Source: Salipiger mucosus DSM 16094 (GTDB lineage: Bacteria; Pseudomonadota; Alphaproteobacteria; Rhodobacterales; Rhodobacteraceae). From it: a DNA stretch of 64,000 nucleotides. Shown piece after piece: positions 40,514-49,257 of the stretch; the first letter of the stretch is position 1, and the number at the start of each line of letters is the position of its first letter. The translations under genes were made by a program, and so were the position numbers. A model generated the notes under the pieces. That model was not told where the DNA came from. It worked only from the letters and a program-made list of their open reading frames with translations, and ran no database searches. The DNA lies in NCBI RefSeq assembly GCF_000442255.1, contig NZ_KE557287.1:1-64000 (forward strand). The letters are read 5' to 3'.

Positions 40514-40555
40514 GCTTGCCTGCCGCATCCGGGCGCAAGGCGCCCGGGGCGATCG

Positions 40556-41824
40556 CTAGACCGCGAAGGCCTGGCGAGTCTCGTCTCTGATCCGGATCGA
40601 GAAGCCCGGCGCGTCGGGCGCGAGGTAGGCGCCGTCGCGCAGGATGCAGGGGTCGGTAAAGTGCTCGTGCAGGTGGTCGACGTACTCGAGCCGGCGGTCG
40701 TCCTTGCGCCCAGAGATCACGGCGTAGTCGATCATGCCGAGGTGCTGGACGTATTCGCAAAGCCCGACGCCCCCGGCGTGCGGCCAGACCGGCAGCCCCG
40801 CCTTGGCGGCCATGAGCTGGACGGCGAAGACCTCGTTCAGACCGCCCAGGCGGCAGGCGTCGATCTGCACCACGTCGATGGCGCCGGCGGCGATGAACTG
40901 CTTGAACATCACCCGGTTCTGGCACATCTCGCCGGTCGCCACGCGCACCGGGGCCACCGCCTCGCGGATCGCCTTGTGCCCGAGGATGTCGTCGGGGCTG
41001 GTCGGCTCCTCGATGAACCAGGGCTCGGCGAAGGCGAGCTTCTTCACCCAGTCGATGGCTTGCCCGACCTCCCAGACCTGGTTGGCGTCGATCATCAGCG
41101 TGACGCGCGGCCCCAGTTCCTCGCGGGCGATGGCCAGGCGGCGGATGTCGTCCGCAAGGTCGCGGCCGACCTTCATCTTGACGTGGCTGAAGCCCTGCGC
41201 GCGCACCTCTCGGCAGAGACGGCGCAGCTTGTCGTCGGGGTAGCCCAGCCAGCCCGCCGATGTGGTGTAGCAGGGATAGCCCTCGGCCCGCAGGGCCTCG
41301 ATCCGGTCGGGCTTGCCGCGGTCGGCCTCCTGCAGCAGCTCCAGCGCCGCGCCGGGGTCGAGGTAATCGGTCATGTAGCGGAAGTCCGGGATCTTCACGA
41401 GATCCTCCGGCGCCATGTTGGCCACCAGCCGCCAGACCGGCAGCCCGGCCTCGCGCGCCATGAGATCCCAGGCGGCGTTGACCACCGCGCCCGTGGCAAG
41501 ATGGATGACGCCCTTCTCGGGCCCCACCCAGCGCAGCTGGCTGTCGCCGGTCATGGCCCGCCAGAAGGCGCCGGGGTCGGCGCGGATGTCGTCGGTGTCG
41601 CGCCCGACGACAAGATCGCGCAGCGCCTCGATCGCGGCAACGCACAGCTCGTTGCCGCGACCGATGGTGAAGGTCAGGCCATGCCCCTCGTGCCCGCCGT
41701 CGGTCTCGAGCACGATGTAGGCGGCCGAGTAGACCGGGTCGGCGTTCATCGCGTCCGACCCGTCGAGCGCGCCCTCCGAGGGAAAGCGCAGGTCGTGGGT
41801 GCGAAGGCCCGTGATCCGGCTCAT
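40556..41824 (-). CDS. L-fuconate dehydratase-like enolase-superfamily enzyme
   Basis: A 422-residue member of the mandelate racemase/enolase superfamily, close in layout to L-fuconate dehydratase. The base Lys lies in HVKMKVG, metal ligands in LMIDANQ, FIEEPTSP and ATGEMCQNR, and the His in WPHAGGVG. It would convert L-fuconate (or a related six-carbon aldonate) to 2-keto-3-deoxy-L-fuconate in the cytoplasm. It overlaps the FAH-family gene by four bases and ends an 11-gene operon. Exact sugar-acid specificity cannot be proved by eye. Confidence 0.88.
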   Translation of the reverse strand: MSRITGLRTHDLRFPSEGALDGSDAMNADPVYSAAYIVLETDGGHEGHGLTFTIGRGNELCVAAIEALRDLVVGRDTDDIRADPGAFWRAMTGDSQLRWVGPEKGVIHLATGAVVNAAWDLMAREAGLPVWRLVANMAPEDLVKIPDFRYMTDYLDPGAALELLQEADRGKPDRIEALRAEGYPCYTTSAGWLGYPDDKLRRLCREVRAQGFSHVKMKVGRDLADDIRRLAIAREELGPRVTLMIDANQVWEVGQAIDWVKKLAFAEPWFIEEPTSPDDILGHKAIREAVAPVRVATGEMCQNRVMFKQFIAAGAIDVVQIDACRLGGLNEVFAVQLMAAKAGLPVWPHAGGVGLCEYVQHLGMIDYAVISGRKDDRRLEYVDHLHEHFTDPCILRDGAYLAPDAPGFSIRIRDETRQAFAV

Positions 41825-42666
41825 GCGTCGGCCACCACGTCCTGGCGCTGGCGGCCCAGACCCTCGATGCCCAGTTCGACGACCTCGCCCGGCTTGAGGA
41901 ACCGCTGCGGGCTCATCCCCAGGCCCACCCCCGGCGGCGTGCCGGTCGAGATCACGTCGCCCGGGTGCAGGGTCATGAACTGCGACAGGTAGCTCACGAG
42001 GAAGCGCACGCCGTAGACCATGGTTTCGGTCGAGCCGTCCTGCATGGTCTCGCCGTCGACGGTCAGCCACATCTTGAGGGCCTGCGGGTCCGGCACCTCG
42101 TCGGGGGTGACCAGCCAGGGGCCGATCTGGCCGAAGTTGTCGCAGCTCTTGCCCTTGGTCCACTGGCCGGCGCGCTCGGCCTGGAAGGCGCGCTCGCTGA
42201 CGTCGTTGGTGATCGCATAGCCCGCGACGTGGTCCATCGCCTCGTCCTCGGAGACGTACTTGGCGGGCTTGCCGATCACGACGGCAAGCTCGACCTCCCA
42301 GTCGGTCTTTTCCGAGCCGCGCGGGATCACGATGGGGTCGTTCGGCCCGCAGATGGCGCTGCTGGCCTTCATGAAGATGATCGGCTCGGGGGGCACGGTC
42401 GCGCCGGTCTCGGCGGCGTGGTCCGAGTAGTTGAGGCCGATGCAGATGAACTTGCCGGTGCCCGCGATGGGCGGGCCGAGGCGCGGGTTGCCCTCGACCA
42501 CGGGCAGGCCATCGGGGTCGAGCGCCGCGATCTTCGCGATGCCCTCGGGGTGGAGCGTCTCTCCGGCGAGGTCCGGGACCAGGCCCGAGAGGTCGCGGAT
42601 CGTGCCGTCGCTGTGCAGCAGGCCGGGTTTCTCGGCGCCGCGGGCGCCGTGACGAAGCAGTTTCAT
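41821..42666 (-). CDS. Fumarylacetoacetate hydrolase-family protein, diketo-deoxyfuconate hydrolase-like
   Basis: A 281-residue FAH-fold enzyme. The conserved core includes GKFICIGLNYSDHAAETG, PIIFMKASSAICGPND, the acidic metal ligands in DWEVELAVVIG, and STGTPPGVGLGM. In the non-phosphorylated L-fucose route this family cleaves 2,4-diketo-3-deoxy-L-fuconate to pyruvate and lactate. That role is inferred from adjacent dehydratase and SDR genes. Ten base pairs separate it from the SDR gene. Confidence 0.87.
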   Translation of the reverse strand: MKLLRHGARGAEKPGLLHSDGTIRDLSGLVPDLAGETLHPEGIAKIAALDPDGLPVVEGNPRLGPPIAGTGKFICIGLNYSDHAAETGATVPPEPIIFMKASSAICGPNDPIVIPRGSEKTDWEVELAVVIGKPAKYVSEDEAMDHVAGYAITNDVSERAFQAERAGQWTKGKSCDNFGQIGPWLVTPDEVPDPQALKMWLTVDGETMQDGSTETMVYGVRFLVSYLSQFMTLHPGDVISTGTPPGVGLGMSPQRFLKPGEVVELGIEGLGRQRQDVVADA

Positions 42667-42676
42667 GTCGGGTCCT

Positions 42677-43399
42677 TCAGATCGTCCAGCCGCCGTCGAT
42701 GCAGACGGCCTGGCCGGTGGTGTAGGTCGCGCCGGCGAGGTAGACGGCGAGATCGGCGATCTCGTCGGCCGCGCCGATGCGGCCCATGGGTTGGCGCGCG
42801 ATGAAATCGGCGCGGGCCTTGTCGTAATCGCCGGTTGCGGCGAGCCGGTCGTCGAGCGAGGGCGACTGCACGGTGCCGGGGCAGATCGCGTTGCAGCGGA
42901 TGCCCTGCGTGACGTAGTCGGCGGCCACGGATTTCGTCAGCCCCAGCACCGCCGCCTTGCTGGCGGTATAGGCGAAGCGGTTGGGCACGCCCTTCACGCT
43001 GGAGGCGACCGAGCTCATGTTGACGATGCAGCCCGCGCCGCGCTCCAGCATCCCCGGAAGAACGGCGCGGATCGTGCGCACCATGGCCTTGAGGTTGAGG
43101 TCGAGCGCGAAGTCGAGGTCCGCGTCCGTGGCCTCGAGGATGGTGCCGCCGTGGACCACGCCCGCGCAGTTGAAGAGCACGTCGACCGGGCCGATCGTCT
43201 TGGCGAAGGCGGCCACGCCAGCGGCGTCGAGCACGTCGAGGCGGTGCGTCTCGCAGCCCTCGAGCCCGGCGAGCGCGTCCGCGTTGATGTCGGTCGCGAT
43301 CACGCGGGCGCCGGCGCGGGCAAAGGCCAGCGCGGAGGCGCGGCCGATGCCCTGGGCAGCGGCGGTGATGACGACGGTTTGTCCGGTCAGGTCGCTCAT
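42677..43399 (-). CDS. SDR, 2-keto-3-deoxy-L-fuconate dehydrogenase-like
   Basis: A 240-residue SDR with [12 protein letters not shown] near residue 12, the NCAG variant in [13 protein letters not shown], catalytic Ser in VNMSSVAS, and [18 protein letters not shown] is typical of the group that oxidises 2-keto-3-deoxy-L-fuconate to the 2,4-diketo acid, the substrate of the next gene's FAH-family hydrolase. Overlaps the MaoC-like gene by four bases. Confidence 0.87.
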   Translation of the reverse strand: MSDLTGQTVVITAAAQGIGRASALAFARAGARVIATDINADALAGLEGCETHRLDVLDAAGVAAFAKTIGPVDVLFNCAGVVHGGTILEATDADLDFALDLNLKAMVRTIRAVLPGMLERGAGCIVNMSSVASSVKGVPNRFAYTASKAAVLGLTKSVAADYVTQGIRCNAICPGTVQSPSLDDRLAATGDYDKARADFIARQPMGRIGAADEIADLAVYLAGATYTTGQAVCIDGGWTI

Positions 43400-43848
43400 G
43401 CGGGGGTCTCTTTCTTCTGGACGACGTAGATGTGTTCGCAGGCCAGCACGACCTCGTCGCGCTGGTTCAGCACCTCGACCGTCTCGAAGAGCCGGCCCGA
43501 GCCCGGCCGCTTGGGGTCGTCCTCCTTGCGGGCCATGGTGCAGCGGGTGCGGATGGTGTCTCCGATGAAGACCGGCCGGACAAAGCGCAGCCGGTCGTAG
43601 CCGTAGGAAAAGGCCAGCGGGTTGATCTCGGTCGCGGTGAGGCCGATGCCGATGGCGAAGATCATCGTGCCGTGGGCGATGCGGCCGCCGAACTCGCTCT
43701 TGGCCATGAACTCGGCGTCCATGTGATGCGGGAAGAAGTCGCCGGTGTGGCCGGCGTGGACGACGAAATCGGTCTCGGTGATCGTGCGGCCGTTGGTTTC
43801 CCGGCTCTCGCCGATCTCGATCTCTTCAAGGTAGCGGGGGCGTTCCAT
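43396..43848 (-). CDS. MaoC-like hotdog-fold dehydratase
   Basis: A 150-residue single-hotdog protein of the R-specific enoyl-CoA hydratase (MaoC) group. The pattern [20 protein letters not shown] then [14 protein letters not shown] contains the usual catalytic Asp and His positions. It hydrates or dehydrates an acyl thioester. No step of the standard fucose route needs one, so it hints at a CoA-linked branch, perhaps with the CaiB-like transferase at 53506-54699. It begins one base before the Gfo/Idh stop region ends (adjacent, no gap). Confidence 0.85.
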   Translation of the reverse strand: MERPRYLEEIEIGESRETNGRTITETDFVVHAGHTGDFFPHHMDAEFMAKSEFGGRIAHGTMIFAIGIGLTATEINPLAFSYGYDRLRFVRPVFIGDTIRTRCTMARKEDDPKRPGSGRLFETVEVLNQRDEVVLACEHIYVVQKKETPA

Positions 43849-44895
43849 TCAGGGGGTATCCTCGATCGGGGTCAGGGGCGCGGCGGAGGAGGCGTAGCAG
43901 GCCTCGACCAGCGCCATGGTGCGCCAGCCGTCCTCGACCGGCGCGATCAGCCTCTCCTCGCCGGCGGCGGCGCGCTGGAGGTTGTGCATGCGGGCGGTGA
44001 AACTCTCGGTGAACCACGAGCCGGTGAGCGGCACCGCCTGCCAGCCCTCGCCGGTGTTCAGCTCGAGCACGTCCGGCTCGCCGTGCGGGTAGTCGAGGTT
44101 CACGCCCATCTTCATGAAGGCGGCGCCCCTGGTGCCCGCGACGCGCATCTCGCAGGCCTGGTGCGGGCGGCCGTAGTCCCAGTCGTGGTTGACCGAGAGC
44201 ACGCAGCGCAGGTCGGACCCGTAGTCGAGGATCGCCGCCGTGCGCGTCTGGGCGACCGCATGGGCGGGATGGCCCAGCGTGCGCGCCGCCACGCCCCGGG
44301 GGTCGCCCGCGAGGTGGCGGATCAGGTCGAGGTAGTGGATCGAGTGCATGGCGATCTCGATCCGGGGCAGCCCCGCGAGGAATTTCCACAGGCCCCAGGG
44401 CGTGGCGAGCACGCCGTGCATCTCGATGTCTGTGACCTGTCCCAGCAGGCCGCGGTCGATGGCATCCTTGAGCGCCACGGCCATCGGGGCAAAGCGCAGC
44501 TGGAAGTTCATCGCCGCCAGAAGGCGCCGTTCGCGGCAGATGCGCAGGATCTCGCGCGCGGCGTCGAGGTCGCTGCCCATCGGCTTCTGCACCAGCACCG
44601 GCGCGCCCCCGGGCAGGCGGGCGAGGATGCTGGCGTGCACGTCCGGCGGGGTGGCGAGGTCGAAGACCGCGCCGGGCACCGCCAGCGCCTCGTCCTGCGT
44701 CAGCGCGCGGGTGCCGTGGGCCTCGGCCAGCGCCTCGGCCTTGGCGCGGTCCGGGTCGGTGAGGCCCGCCACCTCGTAGCCACCGGCGGCCCAGGCGGGC
44801 AGGTGCGCGTCGCGCACGATCGAGCCCGCGCCGAAGATCACCACGGGCCGGCGCGTCGCGGGCGCCTCCCAGTCCTGTTTCAGATCAGTCGACAT
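43849..44895 (-). CDS. Gfo/Idh/MocA-family oxidoreductase
   Basis: A 348-residue NAD(P)-dependent sugar dehydrogenase-type protein. The N-terminal Rossmann motif is VVIFGAGSIVRDAHLP, the catalytic Lys lies in VQKPMG (QKP instead of the more usual EKP), and IHYLDLIRHL supplies the second conserved motif. It probably oxidises a cyclic sugar or deoxy-sugar. It overlaps the mutarotase gene by 11 bp, so it is part of the sugar operon. Substrate unknown. Confidence 0.87.
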   Translation of the reverse strand: MSTDLKQDWEAPATRRPVVIFGAGSIVRDAHLPAWAAGGYEVAGLTDPDRAKAEALAEAHGTRALTQDEALAVPGAVFDLATPPDVHASILARLPGGAPVLVQKPMGSDLDAAREILRICRERRLLAAMNFQLRFAPMAVALKDAIDRGLLGQVTDIEMHGVLATPWGLWKFLAGLPRIEIAMHSIHYLDLIRHLAGDPRGVAARTLGHPAHAVAQTRTAAILDYGSDLRCVLSVNHDWDYGRPHQACEMRVAGTRGAAFMKMGVNLDYPHGEPDVLELNTGEGWQAVPLTGSWFTESFTARMHNLQRAAAGEERLIAPVEDGWRTMALVEACYASSAAPLTPIEDTP

Positions 44896-45214
44896 GGAAG
44901 ACCTCTTCGAGCGGGGACCACCAGTCGCCCTCGGCCCGGGTGTCGAGCGGTGCCTGCTTGGGCTTGTTGATCTCCCACCAGCGCTGCGTCTCTGGGTCGG
45001 CGGCCATCTTCGCCTGGTCGGCGTCCCAGTCGTCGCCGTGGTATTCCATGTAGGCGAAGAGCAGGTTCTCCGGCTCGCGCAGGAAGATCGTGTAGTTGCG
45101 GATGCCGCAGTCGCGGATCTTCTCCAGCACGCCGGGCCAGACCTCGGCGTGCAGACGCTTGTATTCCTCGATCTCCTCCGGCTTCACGCCGATGATCTGA
45201 CCCATGCGGATCAT
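44885..45214 (-). CDS. L-rhamnose mutarotase-family protein
   Basis: A 109-residue protein with the RhaM/DUF718 pattern: EEYKRLHAEVWPGVLEKIRD, then NYTIFLREPENLLFAYMEYHG and QRWWEINKPKQ. The His in RLHAEVWP and the paired Trp residues match the active site of this small family, which interconverts anomers of L-rhamnose or related 6-deoxy sugars. It starts inside the stop of the upstream gene (ATGA overlap). Confidence 0.88.
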   Translation of the reverse strand: MIRMGQIIGVKPEEIEEYKRLHAEVWPGVLEKIRDCGIRNYTIFLREPENLLFAYMEYHGDDWDADQAKMAADPETQRWWEINKPKQAPLDTRAEGDWWSPLEEVFHVD

Positions 45215-46332
45215 TCGATGCCCTCCCTGATCGTCGTGGTGAACTGCGCCTCGGCCCGGCGGTCGATCTCGGTGTCGTCCCAGTCGATGCCGATGCCGGG
45301 CGTCTCGGGTGCAAGGGCCGCGCCGTTCTCGATCCTCAGTCCGGTGCCGGTGATCTCGTCCAGCTGCGGGATGTATTCGACCCAGGCGCCGTTGCGGACG
45401 GCGCAGACCAGCGAGGCGTGCAGCTCCATCAGGAAATGCGGCGCGACGGCGAGGCCGTGACATTCGGCCATGTGGGCGACCTTCAGCCAGGGCGTGATGC
45501 CGCCGATGCGGCCCGCGTCCACCTGGATGACGCTGGCCGCGCCGCGTGCCACATAGTCCGCGAAATGGCGGATCGAGTAGAGCGACTCGCCCACCGCCAC
45601 CGGCATCGGCGCGATGCGCGCCAGCTCGGCGTGGCCCTCGACGTCGTCGGCGGCGAGCGGCTCCTCGATCCAGGCGAGGTCGCAGTCGGCCAGCGCAAGC
45701 GCCCGGCGCCGGGCCGCGTCGCGGCGGAAGCCCTGGTTGGCGTCGGTCATGATCTCGTAGTCCGGCCCGACCGCGTCGCGCAGGGCGGACAGCCGGGCGT
45801 GGTCCTCGGCCGCGGTGGGCTTGCCGATCTTGACCTTGGAGCCGCGGAAGCCCTGTTCCCTGGCCGCCAGCGCATCCTCGACGAGGTGCCCGGTGGGCAG
45901 GTGCAGCCAGCCGCCCTCGGTCGTGTAGCAGGGGGCCGAGGGCTTGGCCCCGCCCGCCAGGCGCCACAGCGGCAGACCCGCGCGCCGGCAGCGCAGGTCC
46001 CACAGCGCGGTGTCGATGGCGGCCAGCGCGATGGAGGTGATCGCGCCCACGGTGGTGGCGTGGGTCGCGAACTCGAGGTCGTTCCAGATCGCCTCGACCT
46101 CCTCGGCCTCGCGGCCGACGAGCCGTGGCGCGAGGTGATCGGCCAGCAGCGCCATGACCGAGGAGCCGCCCGTGCCGATGGTGTAGGAATAGCCCTGTCC
46201 CGTGGCGCCATCGCTGTCGGTCACGGTGACGACGGGCGTCTCCTGGCTGACGAAGGACTGGATCGCATCGGTCCGCGGCACCTTGGGGGCCAGGTCGACC
46301 ATGCGAAGGGTGATCTGTTCGATGCGCGCCAT
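45211..46332 (-). CDS. Mandelate racemase/muconate lactonizing enzyme-family protein
   Basis: A 373-residue enolase-superfamily enzyme with KVKIG (general base Lys pair), metal ligands in IMTDANQG, WIEEPLAA and VAVGES, and a His in APHFLMELH. It is distinct from the fuconate dehydratase-like protein in the same operon and probably dehydrates another aldonate or epimerises a lactone. The substrate is not deducible. It shares one base with the end of the ABC ATPase gene. Confidence 0.85.
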   Translation of the reverse strand: MARIEQITLRMVDLAPKVPRTDAIQSFVSQETPVVTVTDSDGATGQGYSYTIGTGGSSVMALLADHLAPRLVGREAEEVEAIWNDLEFATHATTVGAITSIALAAIDTALWDLRCRRAGLPLWRLAGGAKPSAPCYTTEGGWLHLPTGHLVEDALAAREQGFRGSKVKIGKPTAAEDHARLSALRDAVGPDYEIMTDANQGFRRDAARRRALALADCDLAWIEEPLAADDVEGHAELARIAPMPVAVGESLYSIRHFADYVARGAASVIQVDAGRIGGITPWLKVAHMAECHGLAVAPHFLMELHASLVCAVRNGAWVEYIPQLDEITGTGLRIENGAALAPETPGIGIDWDDTEIDRRAEAQFTTTIREGIE

Positions 46333-47423
46333 CAGGACCTCAGCGTGTGGCCGGTGCCGGCATCGAAGAGATGCGCGCGTGACAGGTCGATGTGAAAGCG
46401 CAGCACCTCGCCCCGGCGCAGGTTGCGCGGGTTGAGCATGCGGGCGGTCCAGCTCTGGCCGCCCAGCTCGGTGAAGAGCAGCGTCTCGTTGCCCAGCGGC
46501 TCGGAGAGGTTCACGGGAAGTTCGCGGATGTCGACGGCGTGGCCGTCCTCGCTGTGGATGCCGTGGCCCTCGGGGTAGATGTCGTCGGGCCGCAGGCCCA
46601 GGACCACGCGGCGCCCCTCGGCGGGCGAGAAGCCTGGCGGCAGGGGCAGCGTGGTGCCGTCGTCAAGCTGCAGCGCGCCGCCGGTGACGGTGGCCTCGGT
46701 CATGTTCATCGGCGGCGAGCCGATGAAACTGGCGACGAAACGCGAGGCGGGGCGATTGAAGACCTCGTCCGGGGTGCCGACCTGCTCGATCAGGCCGTCC
46801 TTCATGATGACGATGCGGTCGGCCAGCGTCATGGCCTCGATCTGGTCGTGGGTGACGTAGACCACCGTGGCGCCCAGACGGGCGTGCAGCTGCTTGATCT
46901 CGGTCCGCATCTGGCCGCGCAGCTTGGCGTCGAGGTTCGACAGCGGCTCGTCGAAGAGGAACACGTCCGGGTCGCGCACGATCGCGCGGCCCATGGCGAC
47001 CCGCTGGCGCTGCCCGCCCGAGAGCTGCGCCGGGCGCCGTTCCAGCAGCGGCTCGATGTCGAGCACGCGGGCGGCCTCCTGCACGGCGGCCTCGATGGTG
47101 GCGGTGTCGCGGCCCGCGATCTTGAGCGAGAAGCCCATGTTCTCGGCCACCGTCATGTGCGGGTAGAGCGCGTAGGACTGGAACACCATCGAGATGTTGC
47201 GGTCGCGCGGCGGCAGGTCGTTGACGACCCGGTCGCCGATGCGGATGTCCCCGCCGGTGATGTCCTCGAGCCCCGCGATCATGCGCAGCGTCGTGGACTT
47301 GCCGCAGCCCGAGGGGCCGACGAGGGCGACGAATTCGCCGTCGTTCACGGCCAGGTCGATGCCCTTCACCGCGTGGAAGGCGCCGTAGTTCTTGTCGAGG
47401 GTGGAAAGAGTGAGCGTGGCCAT
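46332..47423 (-). CDS. Sugar ABC transporter ATP-binding protein (UgpC/MsmK type)
   Basis: A 363-residue CUT1 ATPase with Walker A GPSGCGKST (residues 36-44), signature LSGGQRQRVAMGRAI, Walker B in VFLFDEPLSNLD and the switch His in VYVTHDQ. The C-terminal TOBE-like regulatory domain (about 240-363) is present. It powers uptake through the two permeases immediately upstream. Confidence 0.94.
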   Translation of the reverse strand: MATLTLSTLDKNYGAFHAVKGIDLAVNDGEFVALVGPSGCGKSTTLRMIAGLEDITGGDIRIGDRVVNDLPPRDRNISMVFQSYALYPHMTVAENMGFSLKIAGRDTATIEAAVQEAARVLDIEPLLERRPAQLSGGQRQRVAMGRAIVRDPDVFLFDEPLSNLDAKLRGQMRTEIKQLHARLGATVVYVTHDQIEAMTLADRIVIMKDGLIEQVGTPDEVFNRPASRFVASFIGSPPMNMTEATVTGGALQLDDGTTLPLPPGFSPAEGRRVVLGLRPDDIYPEGHGIHSEDGHAVDIRELPVNLSEPLGNETLLFTELGGQSWTARMLNPRNLRRGEVLRFHIDLSRAHLFDAGTGHTLRS

Positions 47424-47426
47424 GCC

Positions 47427-48293
47427 TTATCCCTTGATCGCGCCCGAGGTCAGGCCCGAGACGAGGTGCTTTTGCACCGCGTAAGTCAGAAGAAGCGCCG
47501 GAATGATCATCACCACGGCAAGCGCGCACATGCCGCGCCAGTCGATGGTGAACTCGGCGGTGTAGTCGAGCAGCCCCACGGGCAGCGTCTTGCTGTCGGT
47601 CGAGCGGGTGAGCTGGCTGGCCAGCGCGAACTCGTTCCACGAGGTGAGGAAGGCGAAGATGCCGGCGCTCGCGATGCCGGGGCGGGCGAGCGGGAATTCC
47701 ACCTGCCAGAAGGCCTGCCAGCGCGTGCAGCCGTCGATCTGCGCCGCCTCGGCGAGGTCGCGCGGGACCTGCCGGAAGAAGCCGTCGATCAGCCAGATCG
47801 TGAAGGGCACGTTGAGCGCGGTATAGGCCAGGATCATGCCCGCGTGGGTGTCGATCAGCCCGACCCGCGCGTAGAGGAAAAAGAGCGGCAGCGAGAGCGC
47901 GATGCCCGGGACCGTTCGCGTCAGCATGAGGCCGAGGAACCAGCCCGACTTGGCGCGGAAGCGGTAGCGCGCGAAGGCGTAGCCGCCCGACATGCCCACC
48001 GCCAGCGAGATGACGGTCGAGGTCACGGCGATGATGACCGAATTGCGGAAGTATTCCAGCACCGGGATGCCGCCCTGTCCGACGCCCGAGAACATGTCGA
48101 CATAGGCCTGCAGCGACAGCTCGCGCGGAATCCAGATCGGCGGCTTGGCCATGATCTCGACCGTGGGGCGCAGCGAGTTGAGCACGATCCACAGGCCCGG
48201 CAGGCAGATGATCGCCATGGCGATGAAGAGCGTCACGTTCAGCGCCCAGGCCGAGGCGCGTTTCCTGACGCGTGCGGTCTTGTTCGCGTCCAT
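47427..48293 (-). CDS. Sugar ABC transporter permease (MalG type)
   Basis: A 288-residue CUT1 permease with about six helices and the EAA loop in DLAEAAQIDGCTRWQAFWQV. It pairs with the MalF-type permease whose stop overlaps its start (TGATG). The ATPase gene follows after 3 bp. Confidence 0.93.
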   Translation of the reverse strand: MDANKTARVRKRASAWALNVTLFIAMAIICLPGLWIVLNSLRPTVEIMAKPPIWIPRELSLQAYVDMFSGVGQGGIPVLEYFRNSVIIAVTSTVISLAVGMSGGYAFARYRFRAKSGWFLGLMLTRTVPGIALSLPLFFLYARVGLIDTHAGMILAYTALNVPFTIWLIDGFFRQVPRDLAEAAQIDGCTRWQAFWQVEFPLARPGIASAGIFAFLTSWNEFALASQLTRSTDSKTLPVGLLDYTAEFTIDWRGMCALAVVMIIPALLLTYAVQKHLVSGLTSGAIKG

Positions 48294-49189
48294 CACCAGT
48301 CTCCCGCGACCTGGGCCCGGGCCTTGCCGAGCTGTGAGAAGAAGAAGGCCGTGAAGGCGACCGAGAGCAGGATGGCGACATAGGCCATGGCGTTGGCCAG
48401 CCCCATGCGCGCGTCCGAGTAGGCGGTGCGCGCGATCAGCGTCCAGAGCACCTCGGTCCGGCCGGCGGGGCCGCCGTCGGTCATGATCTTGATGATGTCG
48501 TAGGCCCGCGCCACGTCGAGGCTGCGGATCGTCATGGCGATGAAGGCGAAGGGCATCAGGAAGGGCCAGGTCACGTAGCGGAACGTCTGCCAGGGCGTGC
48601 AGCCGTCGACGCGGGCGGCCTCCTGCGGCTCGCGCGGCATGGCCATGAGGCCCGCGAGGATGAAGATCGCGAAGACCGCGGTCGAGGACCAGACCTCGGC
48701 GGCGGTGATCGCCGTGAAGGCCAGCGCGCCGTCGATCAGCCAGGGGATCGCCTGGTCGGTCACGCCCAGCGACTGCAGCGCGTTGTTGATGAGGCCCACG
48801 TTGTCGTTGAACATGAACTTGAACTGGAAGCCCACGAGGATTGGCGAGAACATCATCGGGAACATCAGGATCGTGCGCAGGGCGCGCTGGCCGCGGGTCT
48901 GCCGGTCGACCAGCAGCGCGAGGCCGAGGCCCAGCAGCATCTCGAGGTTCAGCGCCACGGTCAGCAGCAGCACGGTGCGCCCGAAGGCGATCCAGAAATC
49001 GGTGTCGATGAAGATGCGCTCGTAGTTGCGCAGGCCGACGAAGTTGTAGATCGAGTCCGGCCGCGTCAGGCGGAAGGGCGTGAAGCTCGACCACAGCGAC
49101 AGCAGCAGCGGCAGCACGACGACCGCGGCGAGCACGATCACCGCGGGCAGCAGCAGCATGACATGAGGGGGCAGGCGCGTGGCCTTCAT
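48293..49189 (-). CDS. Sugar ABC transporter permease (MalF type)
   Basis: A 298-residue CUT1 permease with about six helices. The EAA loop is EPQEAARVDGCTPWQTFRYV, and NFVGLRNYERIFIDTDFWIA is the usual first periplasmic region. It lies 68 bp after the binding-protein gene and overlaps the MalG-type gene. Confidence 0.93.
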   Translation of the reverse strand: MKATRLPPHVMLLLPAVIVLAAVVVLPLLLSLWSSFTPFRLTRPDSIYNFVGLRNYERIFIDTDFWIAFGRTVLLLTVALNLEMLLGLGLALLVDRQTRGQRALRTILMFPMMFSPILVGFQFKFMFNDNVGLINNALQSLGVTDQAIPWLIDGALAFTAITAAEVWSSTAVFAIFILAGLMAMPREPQEAARVDGCTPWQTFRYVTWPFLMPFAFIAMTIRSLDVARAYDIIKIMTDGGPAGRTEVLWTLIARTAYSDARMGLANAMAYVAILLSVAFTAFFFSQLGKARAQVAGDW

Positions 49190-49257
49190 CGGGGGGGCTC
49201 CTGTCGGAAAGACGGCGCCGGGCCGCGCGGGGGCGGCCCGGCCGGTGGCGGGAGAGA